64,000 nucleotides of DNA from an uncultured Collinsella sp. Lineage in GTDB: Bacteria; Actinomycetota; Coriobacteriia; Coriobacteriales; Coriobacteriaceae. Location of the stretch: positions 3,261 through 67,260 of the forward strand of contig CAJJTG010000007.1 in NCBI GenBank assembly GCA_905194675.1, written 5' to 3'. A program made the position numbers and the translations under genes. Numbering within the stretch: position 1 is the stretch's first letter; every line of letters begins with the position of its first letter. Of this stretch, positions 53,633 through 62,055 are shown in pieces. Below the pieces are notes generated by a model that had not been told where the DNA came from, did not search any database, and worked only from the letters and a program-made list of their open reading frames with translations.

Positions 53633-55511
53633 CCAGCCGTGTGGCCTGGGAGACATCGCTGTGTCCGAGCTTGTGTTGCAGCTCGATGCCGCGGCTGCCG
53701 AGAAGCGCTACTCGGTCTTTTGGTGCAACGTTGGCGATGCAGGCAAGCATGCCGTGGCGGACTTTATGGCCGATGTGTGCCAGACGGGCAAGGTCGTGGC
53801 GCTCACCCAGCTCGAGGACAACCGCGTCTTTCTGATGGTCAAGGCGGGCGCGCAGACGGGCGACCTTAACGCCCCGCTCGCCCATGAGCAAATGGTTCCG
53901 ATTAAAACTCATTGGGACGAGCTGGAAGATTGCGTCGTGTTGCGCCTGCTATTCAACTCTTGCTCGCAGTTTGAGGGGGTCGAGGACGAGATTCCCAATG
54001 ACACGGGGCACTTGTATGTTGTAAGCGCCAAGGGTGCTCATCGTGATGCCGCCGAGGAAGCCGGAAGGGGTCCTGCCAAGATTGAAACGGTCGAGACCGT
54101 TATCAACGAGGATTGCACCTTCGAACTCAAGATTCGAACGTTTACCAAGCGCCGAGTGCTCATCGGTCGTGCGGCAGGCGACGAGTTAGAACTCAAGAAG
54201 ATCAACAGCCAGGTGGGTTACAGGCTGTCGCCTGTGGCTACGGTGATGCTGGCGCACGGACAAAGTGACGAGTACATCCTGCGCCGCGCCAAGGGCGATA
54301 AGCCGTCCAAACGTCGTGACCTTACGTTTTCTGCCCATGCGGAAAAGGTCGCCTATACCAAGAAGGGCATCCTGTACCGAGAGCTGCAGATTCTTGAGCA
54401 CCGGTACAGCGATTTTGCCCGAGTGTCGCTCGGGGAGTATCCGCGCAAGAGCTTCTACGAGGTTCTGAAAAGCGACCGATATGCCCGCGTGGTTGCGGAG
54501 CGTTCGTTGGGGCAGCGGGCTGTGGTGTCGTTTGCGGGTGACGGGCTTGATGGGATGGCGCGCCAGTTGGTCGATCGGCTCAATGATTCCTCGTGGGGCG
54601 TACACGCGTCGTATGGCGGCAGGGCTGTTGATCCGCTGGCATGGAATGTCGTCGTGGTGCCCAACGAGGTTGCCGAGGACGATGGCTATGCCCTGCATGC
54701 TGGCGTGGTTGAGCAGCATGTGACGCCGGATGTGTGCGAGCCGCTGGTCAAGGCGGCATCGAATGCAAAGGTGCGGGGCGCTCAGGAGGGAGTCCTGGGA
54801 GCCATGCTCAAAGAGCTGCTGGTAAAGCAGGACGTTGCCGACGGCCGGGTGAGGGCGTTTGATATTGGCTCTTTCGCCGTTGAGTCGCTAACGGTCTGCG
54901 GCGTGGTCAATGTCCCACGCAAGGAGGAAGACAAGATCGAACTGGATGCGCGCCTTGCAACGCTAACGATTGGTGCTGACGGGGCCATGGACTACACCTC
55001 GCATCCCATCGAGGACGGCCCCGTGGACGAGAGGGAGCTTGAGCTGTTGACGGCCGACGGCAAGCTCGACAAGGATGCCTATATCTTTGACGTGCAGGCG
55101 GGCGGACAGTCTATGCTCGCGCGCGTGCGCGATACGGGCTTGACGACCTTCTCTAACAACTTTGCGACCCTGGTACGCGATTACCAGCTTACGGGTAAGG
55201 CGGGCCGTAAGAAGGAGTTTTTCGAAAGCTACAACTCGCCCTATTACGGCATTGGAACGTTCGAACGTGCAGGGCTGACCTGCTACTTTGTGGGCGTCAA
55301 CAACGGCACCAAGGAAGACCTGGCGACAGCGATTCATGTGCGCTCGATCGAGATTCTCGAAGGCGACGATCTGTCCGAGCTGCTGGTTCGGCTGGTCAAT
55401 GTGGGGCTTTCGCGCCATGGGGCTCCCTCTAGGTGGCCGATCCCGGTGAAGTATCTCAACGAATATGCCGCGCGCGAGGGCGTGGCGGGGGAGTGTTGTA
55501 TTTGCTCGTGA
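53616..55511 (+). CDS. Putative catalytically inactive MID-PIWI (Argonaute-like) protein
   Basis: A 631-aa protein. Residues about 300-375 look like a MID domain (AWNVVVVPN, then GVVEQHVTPD, the Q-x-V-T pattern of the 5'-end pocket). About 385-435 resembles the PIWI start (LGAMLKELLVKQDV, then LTVCGVVNV where an active PIWI would have an Asp). The end VGLSRHGAPSRWPIPVKYLN (596-615) matches the Argonaute C-terminal R-x-P-x-P-x-x-Y signature. A DEDX tetrad is not recognisable, so it would bind but not cut. The N-terminal 290 residues are unrecognised. It overlaps the helicase gene by 17 bases, recalling pPIWI-RE modules, which also carry a helicase. The family call is tentative. Confidence 0.45.
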   Translation: MQSKHNQPCGLGDIAVSELVLQLDAAAAEKRYSVFWCNVGDAGKHAVADFMADVCQTGKVVALTQLEDNRVFLMVKAGAQTGDLNAPLAHEQMVPIKTHWDELEDCVVLRLLFNSCSQFEGVEDEIPNDTGHLYVVSAKGAHRDAAEEAGRGPAKIETVETVINEDCTFELKIRTFTKRRVLIGRAAGDELELKKINSQVGYRLSPVATVMLAHGQSDEYILRRAKGDKPSKRRDLTFSAHAEKVAYTKKGILYRELQILEHRYSDFARVSLGEYPRKSFYEVLKSDRYARVVAERSLGQRAVVSFAGDGLDGMARQLVDRLNDSSWGVHASYGGRAVDPLAWNVVVVPNEVAEDDGYALHAGVVEQHVTPDVCEPLVKAASNAKVRGAQEGVLGAMLKELLVKQDVADGRVRAFDIGSFAVESLTVCGVVNVPRKEEDKIELDARLATLTIGADGAMDYTSHPIEDGPVDERELELLTADGKLDKDAYIFDVQAGGQSMLARVRDTGLTTFSNNFATLVRDYQLTGKAGRKKEFFESYNSPYYGIGTFERAGLTCYFVGVNNGTKEDLATAIHVRSIEILEGDDLSELLVRLVNVGLSRHGAPSRWPIPVKYLNEYAAREGVAGECCICS

Positions 55512-55553
55512 GGAAACAGATTCGTTATATGCGCTAGAAAATGAAAAATGTTC

Positions 55554-55620
55554 TTGCAACTTACAATCAGAGCGCATATACTGCAGTCATAGCGTATGAG
55601 ATGGGGTCTCAGAGGAGACC
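55554..55620 (+). promoter_or_regulatory. Strong promoter-like site and leader hairpin
   Basis: TTGCAA (55554-55559), a 17-bp spacer and TATACT (55577-55582) are followed by hairpin GGTCTC-AGAG-GAGACC (55605-55620) about 40 bases before the small gene at 55660. Confidence 0.55.
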
Positions 55621-55659
55621 AAGCACAGCAATTACAGTTTATGTAGACGGGACTTGAGC

Positions 55660-55890
55660 ATGAGCACCAGCAGTTTCTCCTTTTACAACAACAATAGCAG
55701 CTACATTAATCTCAAGACCATTCTTGGTTGTACTGGCGGTTCTCGCACAGAGAACGGGCCTGTATTTCTAGATGAAGAGAAGCCAAGCGGCGAAGAGCTC
55801 GAGTATTTAGATGAGATTGAGCGCGAGCGGGACTATGAGTTTGGCTTTTGCGGATATCAGTGTCATCACGATTCAATTCGCTCAATTTAA
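55660..55890 (+). CDS. Small acidic protein, uncertain
   Basis: A 76-aa Asn/Ser-rich then Glu-rich protein ending FGFCGYQCHHDS, a possible metal-binding Cys/His cluster (the Cys residues, then HH). The ATG at 55660 was preferred over a TTG at 55654; the ribosome binding site is weak. A good promoter lies 80 bases upstream, which is the main support for it being real. Function unknown. Confidence 0.45.
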   Translation: MSTSSFSFYNNNSSYINLKTILGCTGGSRTENGPVFLDEEKPSGEELEYLDEIERERDYEFGFCGYQCHHDSIRSI

Positions 55891-55976
55891 TTACCCCGTT
55901 ATCACCTCTTTTTAGCGGGGCAAGTTAGATCGACTATCTGTGTCAAACAACGGCTCACCGTGGGAAGGAATCGGCA

Positions 55977-58900
55977 ATGAGCAAGAACATGAACAAGGAC
56001 ATGAACGGCAAGGCCTTGGGTAAGGCCAGGGCGGCTGGGCGCGTGGCGACGGTTGCTGCGGCGACGATTGCCATGACGGGCGGCTCGCTGCTGTCGCCTC
56101 TGGCCGCGGCGTCGCAGGGTGCGGATGGCATTGGCGCCGCGGGCGCAACGGCTGCGGTGATGTCGCCGCTGACGAGCGCTGCGGCCGCCGGTGCTGGCGT
56201 GGGCGCCGTGTCTGCGGCGCAAAAGGTCGCCGATCTGCAGGCTGCAGTTGATGCGGCACGCGCCAAGGCTGCTACCGCCAAGGCCGATCTGGAAGCGGCT
56301 GCTGCTCCCTACGATGCTGCTGCCGTCAACCAGCAGCAGGCGCAGGGTGCCTATGACGCGGCTTGCGATGCGAGCAAGAGCGCGGCTTCTGCTGCCTCGG
56401 CCGAGCTGGAAAAGCAGATGGGTTCCGCGCAGGATAAGGCCGATCTTGACGTCAAGGCGCTTGAGGACGCTCGGGCTGCGCTTGATGCCGCCAAGAGGAG
56501 CCTGACGGACAAGGACGAAGCCCTGGCTGTCGCCCAGAAGGCGGCTGCCGATGCCCAGTCTGCGCTTGAGGCCGCACAGGCTGCTGCATCCGACGCCACG
56601 CCCGAGGCCGTAGCCGCCGCTCAGGCTGCCGCAGAGCAGGCCGCGAGTGATTTGGAGCAGGCAAAGCAGCAGGCAGCTGATGCACAGACCAAGCTTTCGG
56701 ATGCTCAGGCCGCAGCCGACGCCGCTGCTGCCAAACAGCGGGACGCACAAGGCAAGCTTTCGGCAGCTCAACAGGCAAAGGCCACGGCAGATGCGGACGT
56801 GGATGCCGCGCAGGCGAGCTATGACGCGGCCAAGGCCGATCTGGACCGAGCCGAGCAGGGCGCTGCGGGCCCGGAGTACGAGGCCGCCAAGGCAAAGGTG
56901 ACTGCTGCGTCCGAGGCGCTAACGGCCGCCAAGGCCACGCAGTCGCAGCGCGAGAGCGAGCTTGCCGCCGTCGAGCAAGAGGTGACCGCCGCCGAGGGCG
57001 AGGTACAGGCTGCTCAGCAAGCAGTTGCCGATCAGCAGCAGGTTGCCACCGATGCCCAGTCCAGGCTGGATGCCGCTGTTGCCGCCAAGGCGGCTGCCGA
57101 TGCCGCACTTGACCAGGCCAAGACCGATCATGCCTCCGTGCTCATGGAGCTGGCCGATGCCCAGGTCAAGCTTTCGGCTGCCAAGGACGAGAAAGACACT
57201 GCCGACAAGGCGCTCGATCAAGCGAAGGCCCAAAAGCAGCAGGCCGACCAAGCTGTGGCTCAGGCCCAGGCCAAGCTCGATGCCGCGCAGGCAACGGCGA
57301 ACGCATCGGCGGAGAACTACCGCCAGGGCGCTATCGCGTTCTTTAGGAGCGTGGGCGCCGACGATGCGGCGGATATTATCCTCAACTGCAAACTCGCTGG
57401 CTACAACAAGGTGGGCGAGGAGGCCGACGCGACGAGCCTGGACAACATGAAGCAGGCGGTTGTGTGGCTCAAAGCGTGCAACGAGTATCGCGCAAGCGTT
57501 GGCCTGGGCGAGCTCAAGGTGACGTATGCCATGATGGCGACTGCCATTGCGGATGCGAACTTCTCCGACACGAAGATCGATCACGCCAGGCAGTTCGAAG
57601 TGGGCGAAAACGTGGCATGGAACTACGGAAGCAATCCGTTTAAGCAGTGGGTCGATCAGGAGAAGGCCGTCTTTGACGCTGCTGCCGCCTCGCTGGGCGC
57701 GACGGGCCTTACGGGAAAGGCCGCTTACGATTTTTATACGGCGCATAGTTCCGAGATTGATACCTACGCCGCGAAGCATGGTGATTCGGTCGGCCATTAC
57801 ATCAACGTAATCGATCCCAGCTACACCGTGACGGGCATGGGCGTTTGCACGCGTGGGACGCTGTACGGTCGGAGCACGCAGGCGCAGACATTCGTATATT
57901 CTGGTCGATGGTACGAGCCGTACAACGTCAATCCGATGACGGTTGCTGAGTATGGGGCTGCGCTGAACGCGTGGTGCGACTCTCTGGCAAATCCCGAGCA
58001 GGGCGTTGACACGGCACGCAAGGAGCTTGCTACGGCGCAGGGCGTTGCCGACGATGCCGGCAACAAGGTGGACGCAGCATCGCAGATCGTTGCGGCAAAG
58101 CAAGCTCAGGTTGAGCGCGCTGTCGCTGACGTTGATGTCGCGACTGCCAAGGTCTCGGAGGCTCAGACTTCTGTGGAGCAAAAGCAGGCTGCAACTGACG
58201 TCGCCGCGCGTGCTGTCAGCGATGCCCGCGCCGATTTGAGCGCTGCCAACGCCGCAGTTGCGGCGGCTCAGGACGCCGTGGCCGCCAAGTCTGGCGAGCT
58301 CGACATTGCCAAGGGCAAGGTGGCTGCTGCCAAGCGCGCACTGGATGCCGCTCGTGTCGGTGTCGGCGACAAGCAGGATGCACTTGCCGCGGCCCAGGAT
58401 GAGCTGGCGGCGTATTCGGCCGATATCGCTGCTGCTCAGCGTGCGTTTGATGCGGCATCGTCTACGCTCGAAGACGCACGTGCCAATCAGCGTGAGGCGG
58501 AGGCTGAACTTGCTGTCGCCCAAGGCGATGCCGATCAGGCAGCCGTCGATGCTGCTGGCGCTCAGGCGGAGCTCGATATGGCCCAGCAGGCTGCGAGCGA
58601 TGCTGGCGCTGCCGCGACAACGGCTCAGGCAAAGTCTGATGCAGCTGCCGCGCGTGCCTCCCAGCTTAAGAATGCCGCTGCAGCACTTTCCAGGGCTACT
58701 GAGGACAAGCTCGCTGCCGATGCTGCGCTTGATGCTGCGGAGATGGCCGTGAGCGATGCCGAGTACGACTTGGTGGAGGCTGACGATGCCGTGACGAATG
58801 CGGCCGCCGCCCGCGATGCCTCTGCCGCCGCGGTCACCCGCCTGCGCAGGATCAATCTTGCCGAAGCCATCGCCAACGGCAGCGCTGACGATGTGGACGA

Positions 58901-59321
58901 GGCGCTCAACGCCAAGATCGCTGCAGCTCACAATGCCGCCGAGCGCGCCGCGACCGCCAAGGCCGAACTCGATGACGCCGTGGCTGCGACGGACGCCGTG
59001 GCGCCGGCATACTTGGAGGCGCTCGCCAACTACACCGCCGCCAAGGTCGAGCTCGACCAGGCTATTGCCGAGCTTAACGCCGAGATCGCTCGCCAAGAGG
59101 CCGCCGACCGCGGAAACGGCGAGCAGACCCAGCCCGTCACGCAAGTGGCGTACCAGGCCAAGCATGCGGAGGCAAAGACCGAGGCCACGACTTGGCAGAC
59201 GGCGATGCCCGCTACGGGCGATGCGTCCGAGCTGCTGGGTGAGACCTTCGTGATCGGCGGCACGGTCCTGGTTGCCGCTGGCGTCTTCCTCTCCGACAAG
59301 CGCCGCCAACTGATCCGTTAG
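55977..59321 (+). CDS. Sortase-anchored Ala-rich coiled-coil surface protein with CAP domain
   Basis: A 1114-aa wall protein. Signal peptide at about 1-46 (basic start, VATVAAATIAMTGGSLLSPL). Two long Ala-rich coiled coils (about 75-440 and 675-1060) flank a CAP/SCP domain at about 445-670 (NEYRASVGLGELKV, VGENVAWNYGSNPFKQWVDQ, GHYINVIDPSYTVTGMGVC). The C-terminus has the sortase-type motif MPATG (1077-1081), a TM and the tail DKRRQLIR. The two rods probably hold the CAP domain away from the wall, as in adhesins. GGGAAGGAAT precedes the ATG. The repetitive sequence could vary in length between strains. Confidence 0.88.
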   Translation: MSKNMNKDMNGKALGKARAAGRVATVAAATIAMTGGSLLSPLAAASQGADGIGAAGATAAVMSPLTSAAAAGAGVGAVSAAQKVADLQAAVDAARAKAATAKADLEAAAAPYDAAAVNQQQAQGAYDAACDASKSAASAASAELEKQMGSAQDKADLDVKALEDARAALDAAKRSLTDKDEALAVAQKAAADAQSALEAAQAAASDATPEAVAAAQAAAEQAASDLEQAKQQAADAQTKLSDAQAAADAAAAKQRDAQGKLSAAQQAKATADADVDAAQASYDAAKADLDRAEQGAAGPEYEAAKAKVTAASEALTAAKATQSQRESELAAVEQEVTAAEGEVQAAQQAVADQQQVATDAQSRLDAAVAAKAAADAALDQAKTDHASVLMELADAQVKLSAAKDEKDTADKALDQAKAQKQQADQAVAQAQAKLDAAQATANASAENYRQGAIAFFRSVGADDAADIILNCKLAGYNKVGEEADATSLDNMKQAVVWLKACNEYRASVGLGELKVTYAMMATAIADANFSDTKIDHARQFEVGENVAWNYGSNPFKQWVDQEKAVFDAAAASLGATGLTGKAAYDFYTAHSSEIDTYAAKHGDSVGHYINVIDPSYTVTGMGVCTRGTLYGRSTQAQTFVYSGRWYEPYNVNPMTVAEYGAALNAWCDSLANPEQGVDTARKELATAQGVADDAGNKVDAASQIVAAKQAQVERAVADVDVATAKVSEAQTSVEQKQAATDVAARAVSDARADLSAANAAVAAAQDAVAAKSGELDIAKGKVAAAKRALDAARVGVGDKQDALAAAQDELAAYSADIAAAQRAFDAASSTLEDARANQREAEAELAVAQGDADQAAVDAAGAQAELDMAQQAASDAGAAATTAQAKSDAAAARASQLKNAAAALSRATEDKLAADAALDAAEMAVSDAEYDLVEADDAVTNAAAARDASAAAVTRLRRINLAEAIANGSADDVDEALNAKIAAAHNAAERAATAKAELDDAVAATDAVAPAYLEALANYTAAKVELDQAIAELNAEIARQEAADRGNGEQTQPVTQVAYQAKHAEAKTEATTWQTAMPATGDASELLGETFVIGGTVLVAAGVFLSDKRRQLIR

Positions 59322-59345
59322 GGACGGAGGAAAACGGATCATTTT

Positions 59346-59390
59346 CGGCGCGCGCCGCAAGGGATAGGCCCTGCGGCGCGCGCCGTTTTT
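59346..59390 (+). terminator. Terminator after the surface protein gene
   Basis: CGGCGCGCGCCGCA (59346-59359) pairs perfectly with 59372-59385, followed by TTTTT. Confidence 0.95.
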
Positions 59391-59419
59391 AATCTTCGAG
59401 ATTGATTAAGGAGGGACAT

Positions 59420-59785
59420 ATGCAAATTAGAGGAGAGGCCGCGATTGCCTGCGGCTTCATGGCGGGCCTGGCAACGGGATTGCTGTTCGATGGGTGTTTC
59501 GACAGCTATATCAATCGATTCCGCGATTCTGATTTTTCGAGAGGCAAGCCTTGGAAAACAGCGTCGGCTCATCGAGAAGCGACCGCGCCCATCGAGCCCC
59601 GCAGTGTGGATACCTCAAAAATCAAGGTAACCGTCACCAAGAACGGCAAGATTTACCACCGTTCTGCGGGATGCAAAAACTTGTCCCGAAACGCTATTAA
59701 AACGAGCGTGCCATTGGCAACCGCACTCAAGCGAGGCAAGACGCCCTGCCCAACATGCTGCCCGCCAACAGTGTGCTCGATCTAG
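59420..59785 (+). CDS. Small exported or membrane protein with Cys motif
   Basis: A 121-aa protein. The N-terminus has a short hydrophobic segment (AAIACGFMAGLATGLLFDG), a signal peptide or TM. The C-terminal 45 residues have YHRSAGCKNLS, SVPLATALKRGKTPCPTCCP, the Y-H-x-x-x-C and C-x-x-C pattern found in small Ada-like metal-binding modules that often end nuclease or surface proteins. AAGGAGG sets the ATG at 59420. It stands alone after a terminator. Metal binding is inferred. Confidence 0.75.
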   Translation: MQIRGEAAIACGFMAGLATGLLFDGCFDSYINRFRDSDFSRGKPWKTASAHREATAPIEPRSVDTSKIKVTVTKNGKIYHRSAGCKNLSRNAIKTSVPLATALKRGKTPCPTCCPPTVCSI

Positions 59786-59914
59786 TTTTTTGGGTGTTTG
59801 ACCCGTTTGGATGGAAGAACGAGGGGTAAGCCCTAAGGGGTGTAGATATCGGGGCCGGCCTGCAATTTCTGCCATCGATTTGCTCAGAGCCGCCCAGCAC
59901 GGAGGTGCTGTTTG

Positions 59915-60670
59915 ATGTCCATTTTCGTTACCGGAGACGTTCACGGCGTTGCCGAGTACGGGGCGAGCCGCTTCTCGTCGCGCACTTGGCCGTTGGGCCG
60001 AACGCTGACGCGCGATGACGTGGTGATCGTTGCCGGCGACTTTGGTTTTATATGGAGCGGCTCGAACACCGACAAATACTGGCTCGACTGGTTTGAGTCC
60101 AAGCCCTGGACCACGTGCTTTGTCGATGGCAATCACGAGAACCATCATCTGCTGGCGGGCTTGCCGTTGCGAGAGTGGAATGGCGGCCTTGTCCACGAGG
60201 CTCGCTCGCACGTGCTGCACCTGATGCGCGGTGAGGTGTTCGATATCGCAGGGAACACGGTGCTCGCCATGGGTGGCGCCGCGAGCCATGACAAGCAGTG
60301 GCGTCAGGAGGGAAAGACTTGGTGGCCCGAGGAAATGCCGAGTGAGAGCGAGATGAACCATTGCCGTGCCTCGCTCGATCGCGTGGACTGGAAGGTCGAC
60401 TACGTGGTGACTCACGAGGCACCGGTCAATCTGGCGGACGAGCTGTGCATGGAGTGCAATCGCGAGTTCTACGACGATTCGCTGCAGGCCTTTTTGGGCG
60501 AGCTCGACGGGCGGCTCGACTACCGCACCTGGTTTTTTGGCCATTACCATGACGATGAATGGCGTGATGACAAGCATCGTCTTATCTACCAAGATATCGT
60601 GCGGATCGAAGCGCGATGTGCCGACGGATTCGGCGAGACGACGAGCAACTATTCCGAGCAAGAACGTTAG
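59915..60670 (+). CDS. Calcineurin-like metallophosphoesterase 1
   Basis: A 251-aa enzyme with GDVHGVAEYG, VIVAGDFGFIW, FVDGNHENH, VTHEAP and FFGHYHDDE, the full metal-binding set. It is closely similar to the third enzyme at 61315. The ATG at 59915 is preferred to the TTG just before it; GGAGGTGC lies upstream. It is first of a three-gene run of phosphoesterases. The substrate is unknown. Confidence 0.88.
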   Translation: MSIFVTGDVHGVAEYGASRFSSRTWPLGRTLTRDDVVIVAGDFGFIWSGSNTDKYWLDWFESKPWTTCFVDGNHENHHLLAGLPLREWNGGLVHEARSHVLHLMRGEVFDIAGNTVLAMGGAASHDKQWRQEGKTWWPEEMPSESEMNHCRASLDRVDWKVDYVVTHEAPVNLADELCMECNREFYDDSLQAFLGELDGRLDYRTWFFGHYHDDEWRDDKHRLIYQDIVRIEARCADGFGETTSNYSEQER

Positions 60671-60679
60671 GAGGTCCCC

Positions 60680-61318
60680 GTGATCTGGTTTACCAGCGAT
60701 ACTCACTTTGGACACGAGAACATGCTACGGCTTAGCGATAGGCCTTGGTCGACTGTTGCGCAGATGAACGACGCCATGGTCGCCAACATTAACAGCAAGG
60801 TTGCTGCGGATGACGAGCTCTACATCTTGGGTGACTTTAGCTTTAAGATGACGGTCCAAGAGGCCTACGAACTGCGCAAAAGCATCGTATGCAAGCGCGT
60901 CCACCTGCTGCCCGGCAACCACGACAAAGACTGGACGCAGCCTGCGGTGGCGGATGCCTTTATCGTCGAGCCGTCCATTTGCGTGCTCAAGATCGACCGC
61001 CAAAAAATCGTGCTGAGCCACTATCCCATGGCCGACTGGCAGGGCATGTCGCACGGCAGCTGGCATTTGCACGGGCATATCCACAGTTGCGGCGGCGCGT
61101 ACAACAAGTTCAACCTCAGACAGGGGTTGCTGCGCCATGACGTGGGTGTGGACGCTAACAGCTACGCCCCGGTAAGTCTGGATGAGCTCAAGTTATGGTT
61201 TGCGCAGGTAGACGAGCCGGTGCGTTGCGTTAAATGGCCATGGTGGGTCAATGCCACGGGCGACGAGCAGGTCGAGCGCGACCTCGAAGCCTATAAGAGG
61301 GAAGTGATGATCCGATGA
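60680..61318 (+). CDS. Calcineurin-like metallophosphoesterase 2
   Basis: A 212-aa enzyme of a different subfamily: FTSDTHFGHENML, ILGDFSFKM, LLPGNHDKDW, LSHYPMADW and LHGHIHSCGG, a type often near phage or accessory genes. The start is GTG at 60680 with AGGAGGT upstream. The end overlaps the third gene by 4 bases (ATGA). Confidence 0.88.
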   Translation: MIWFTSDTHFGHENMLRLSDRPWSTVAQMNDAMVANINSKVAADDELYILGDFSFKMTVQEAYELRKSIVCKRVHLLPGNHDKDWTQPAVADAFIVEPSICVLKIDRQKIVLSHYPMADWQGMSHGSWHLHGHIHSCGGAYNKFNLRQGLLRHDVGVDANSYAPVSLDELKLWFAQVDEPVRCVKWPWWVNATGDEQVERDLEAYKREVMIR

Positions 61319-62040
61319 CGGTCTATGTGACGGGTGATATTCACGGCGGTCTCGACATGCAAAAGCTCCGCGATTGGGAGCTTAGGGACAGTCTGACGAG
61401 CGACGACTATCTGATTGTCGCGGGCGACTTCGGCTTTCCGTGGGATTTTTCTGCCGAGGAATGCGCCGATATCGCATGGCTCGAGTCGCGTCCTTATACG
61501 GTGTTGTTCGTCGACGGCAACCACGAGCGTTTCGATCACTGGACAGAGCGTCCCATGGAGTTGTGGCACGGTGGGCTGACGCAGCGTCTGTCGGACACCT
61601 CTTCCATACGGCGCCTGACGCGCGGCGAGGTTTTTGAGCTCGACGGCTCAACGATCTTTACCATGGGCGGCGCCACGAGCGTGGACAAGGAATACCGCAT
61701 TCCGTATTCCAGCTGGTGGCCGCAGGAGCTGCCAGACGAGCGCAACTTTGAGGAGGCGCGGACAAAGCTCGACAGCGTGGGCTGGAAGGTCGACTACGTG
61801 GTCACCCACACCTGCTCTACGCGCATGCTTTCGCCCACGCTTTATCCGGCGCCCGGCTGGAATTGCCCCGCCGTTGATCGGCTTACGGCGTTTTTCGATG
61901 AGCTGGAAGATCGCTTGGACTACAAGCGCTGGTACTACGGGCATTTTCATCGAGATGCCAACCCGGCCGAGCGTCACACCGTGCTCTACGACTGCATCGT
62001 TCGCCTGGGTGACGAACTCCAGCCCTGGGATGTTGCGTAG
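61315..62040 (+). CDS. Calcineurin-like metallophosphoesterase 3
   Basis: A 241-aa enzyme: TGDIHGGLDM, LIVAGDFGFPWD, FVDGNHERFD, MGGATSVDKEYR, VVTHTCSTRM and YYGHFHRDA. It is paralogous to the first enzyme, so one probably arose by duplication around the middle gene. It is coupled to gene 2. Confidence 0.88.
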   Translation: MTVYVTGDIHGGLDMQKLRDWELRDSLTSDDYLIVAGDFGFPWDFSAEECADIAWLESRPYTVLFVDGNHERFDHWTERPMELWHGGLTQRLSDTSSIRRLTRGEVFELDGSTIFTMGGATSVDKEYRIPYSSWWPQELPDERNFEEARTKLDSVGWKVDYVVTHTCSTRMLSPTLYPAPGWNCPAVDRLTAFFDELEDRLDYKRWYYGHFHRDANPAERHTVLYDCIVRLGDELQPWDVA

Positions 62041-62055
62041 TGGCAAGGCGTTTGG

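Noticed and set aside
53616..55511. Active slicer Argonaute
   Set aside because: The Asp expected at the first PIWI strand (CGVVNV) is missing and no DEDX tetrad could be placed, so cleavage activity is not claimed.
29599..55900. Integrative conjugative element
   Set aside because: Only a VirD4-like ATPase supports it. No integrase, relaxase, VirB4 or flanking att duplication is visible within the window.
56919..59360. 813-codon open frame opposite the surface protein gene
   Set aside because: It mirrors the repetitive GCC/GCT alanine codons of the coiled-coil gene; its Gly/Leu/Ser-rich content is a by-product.
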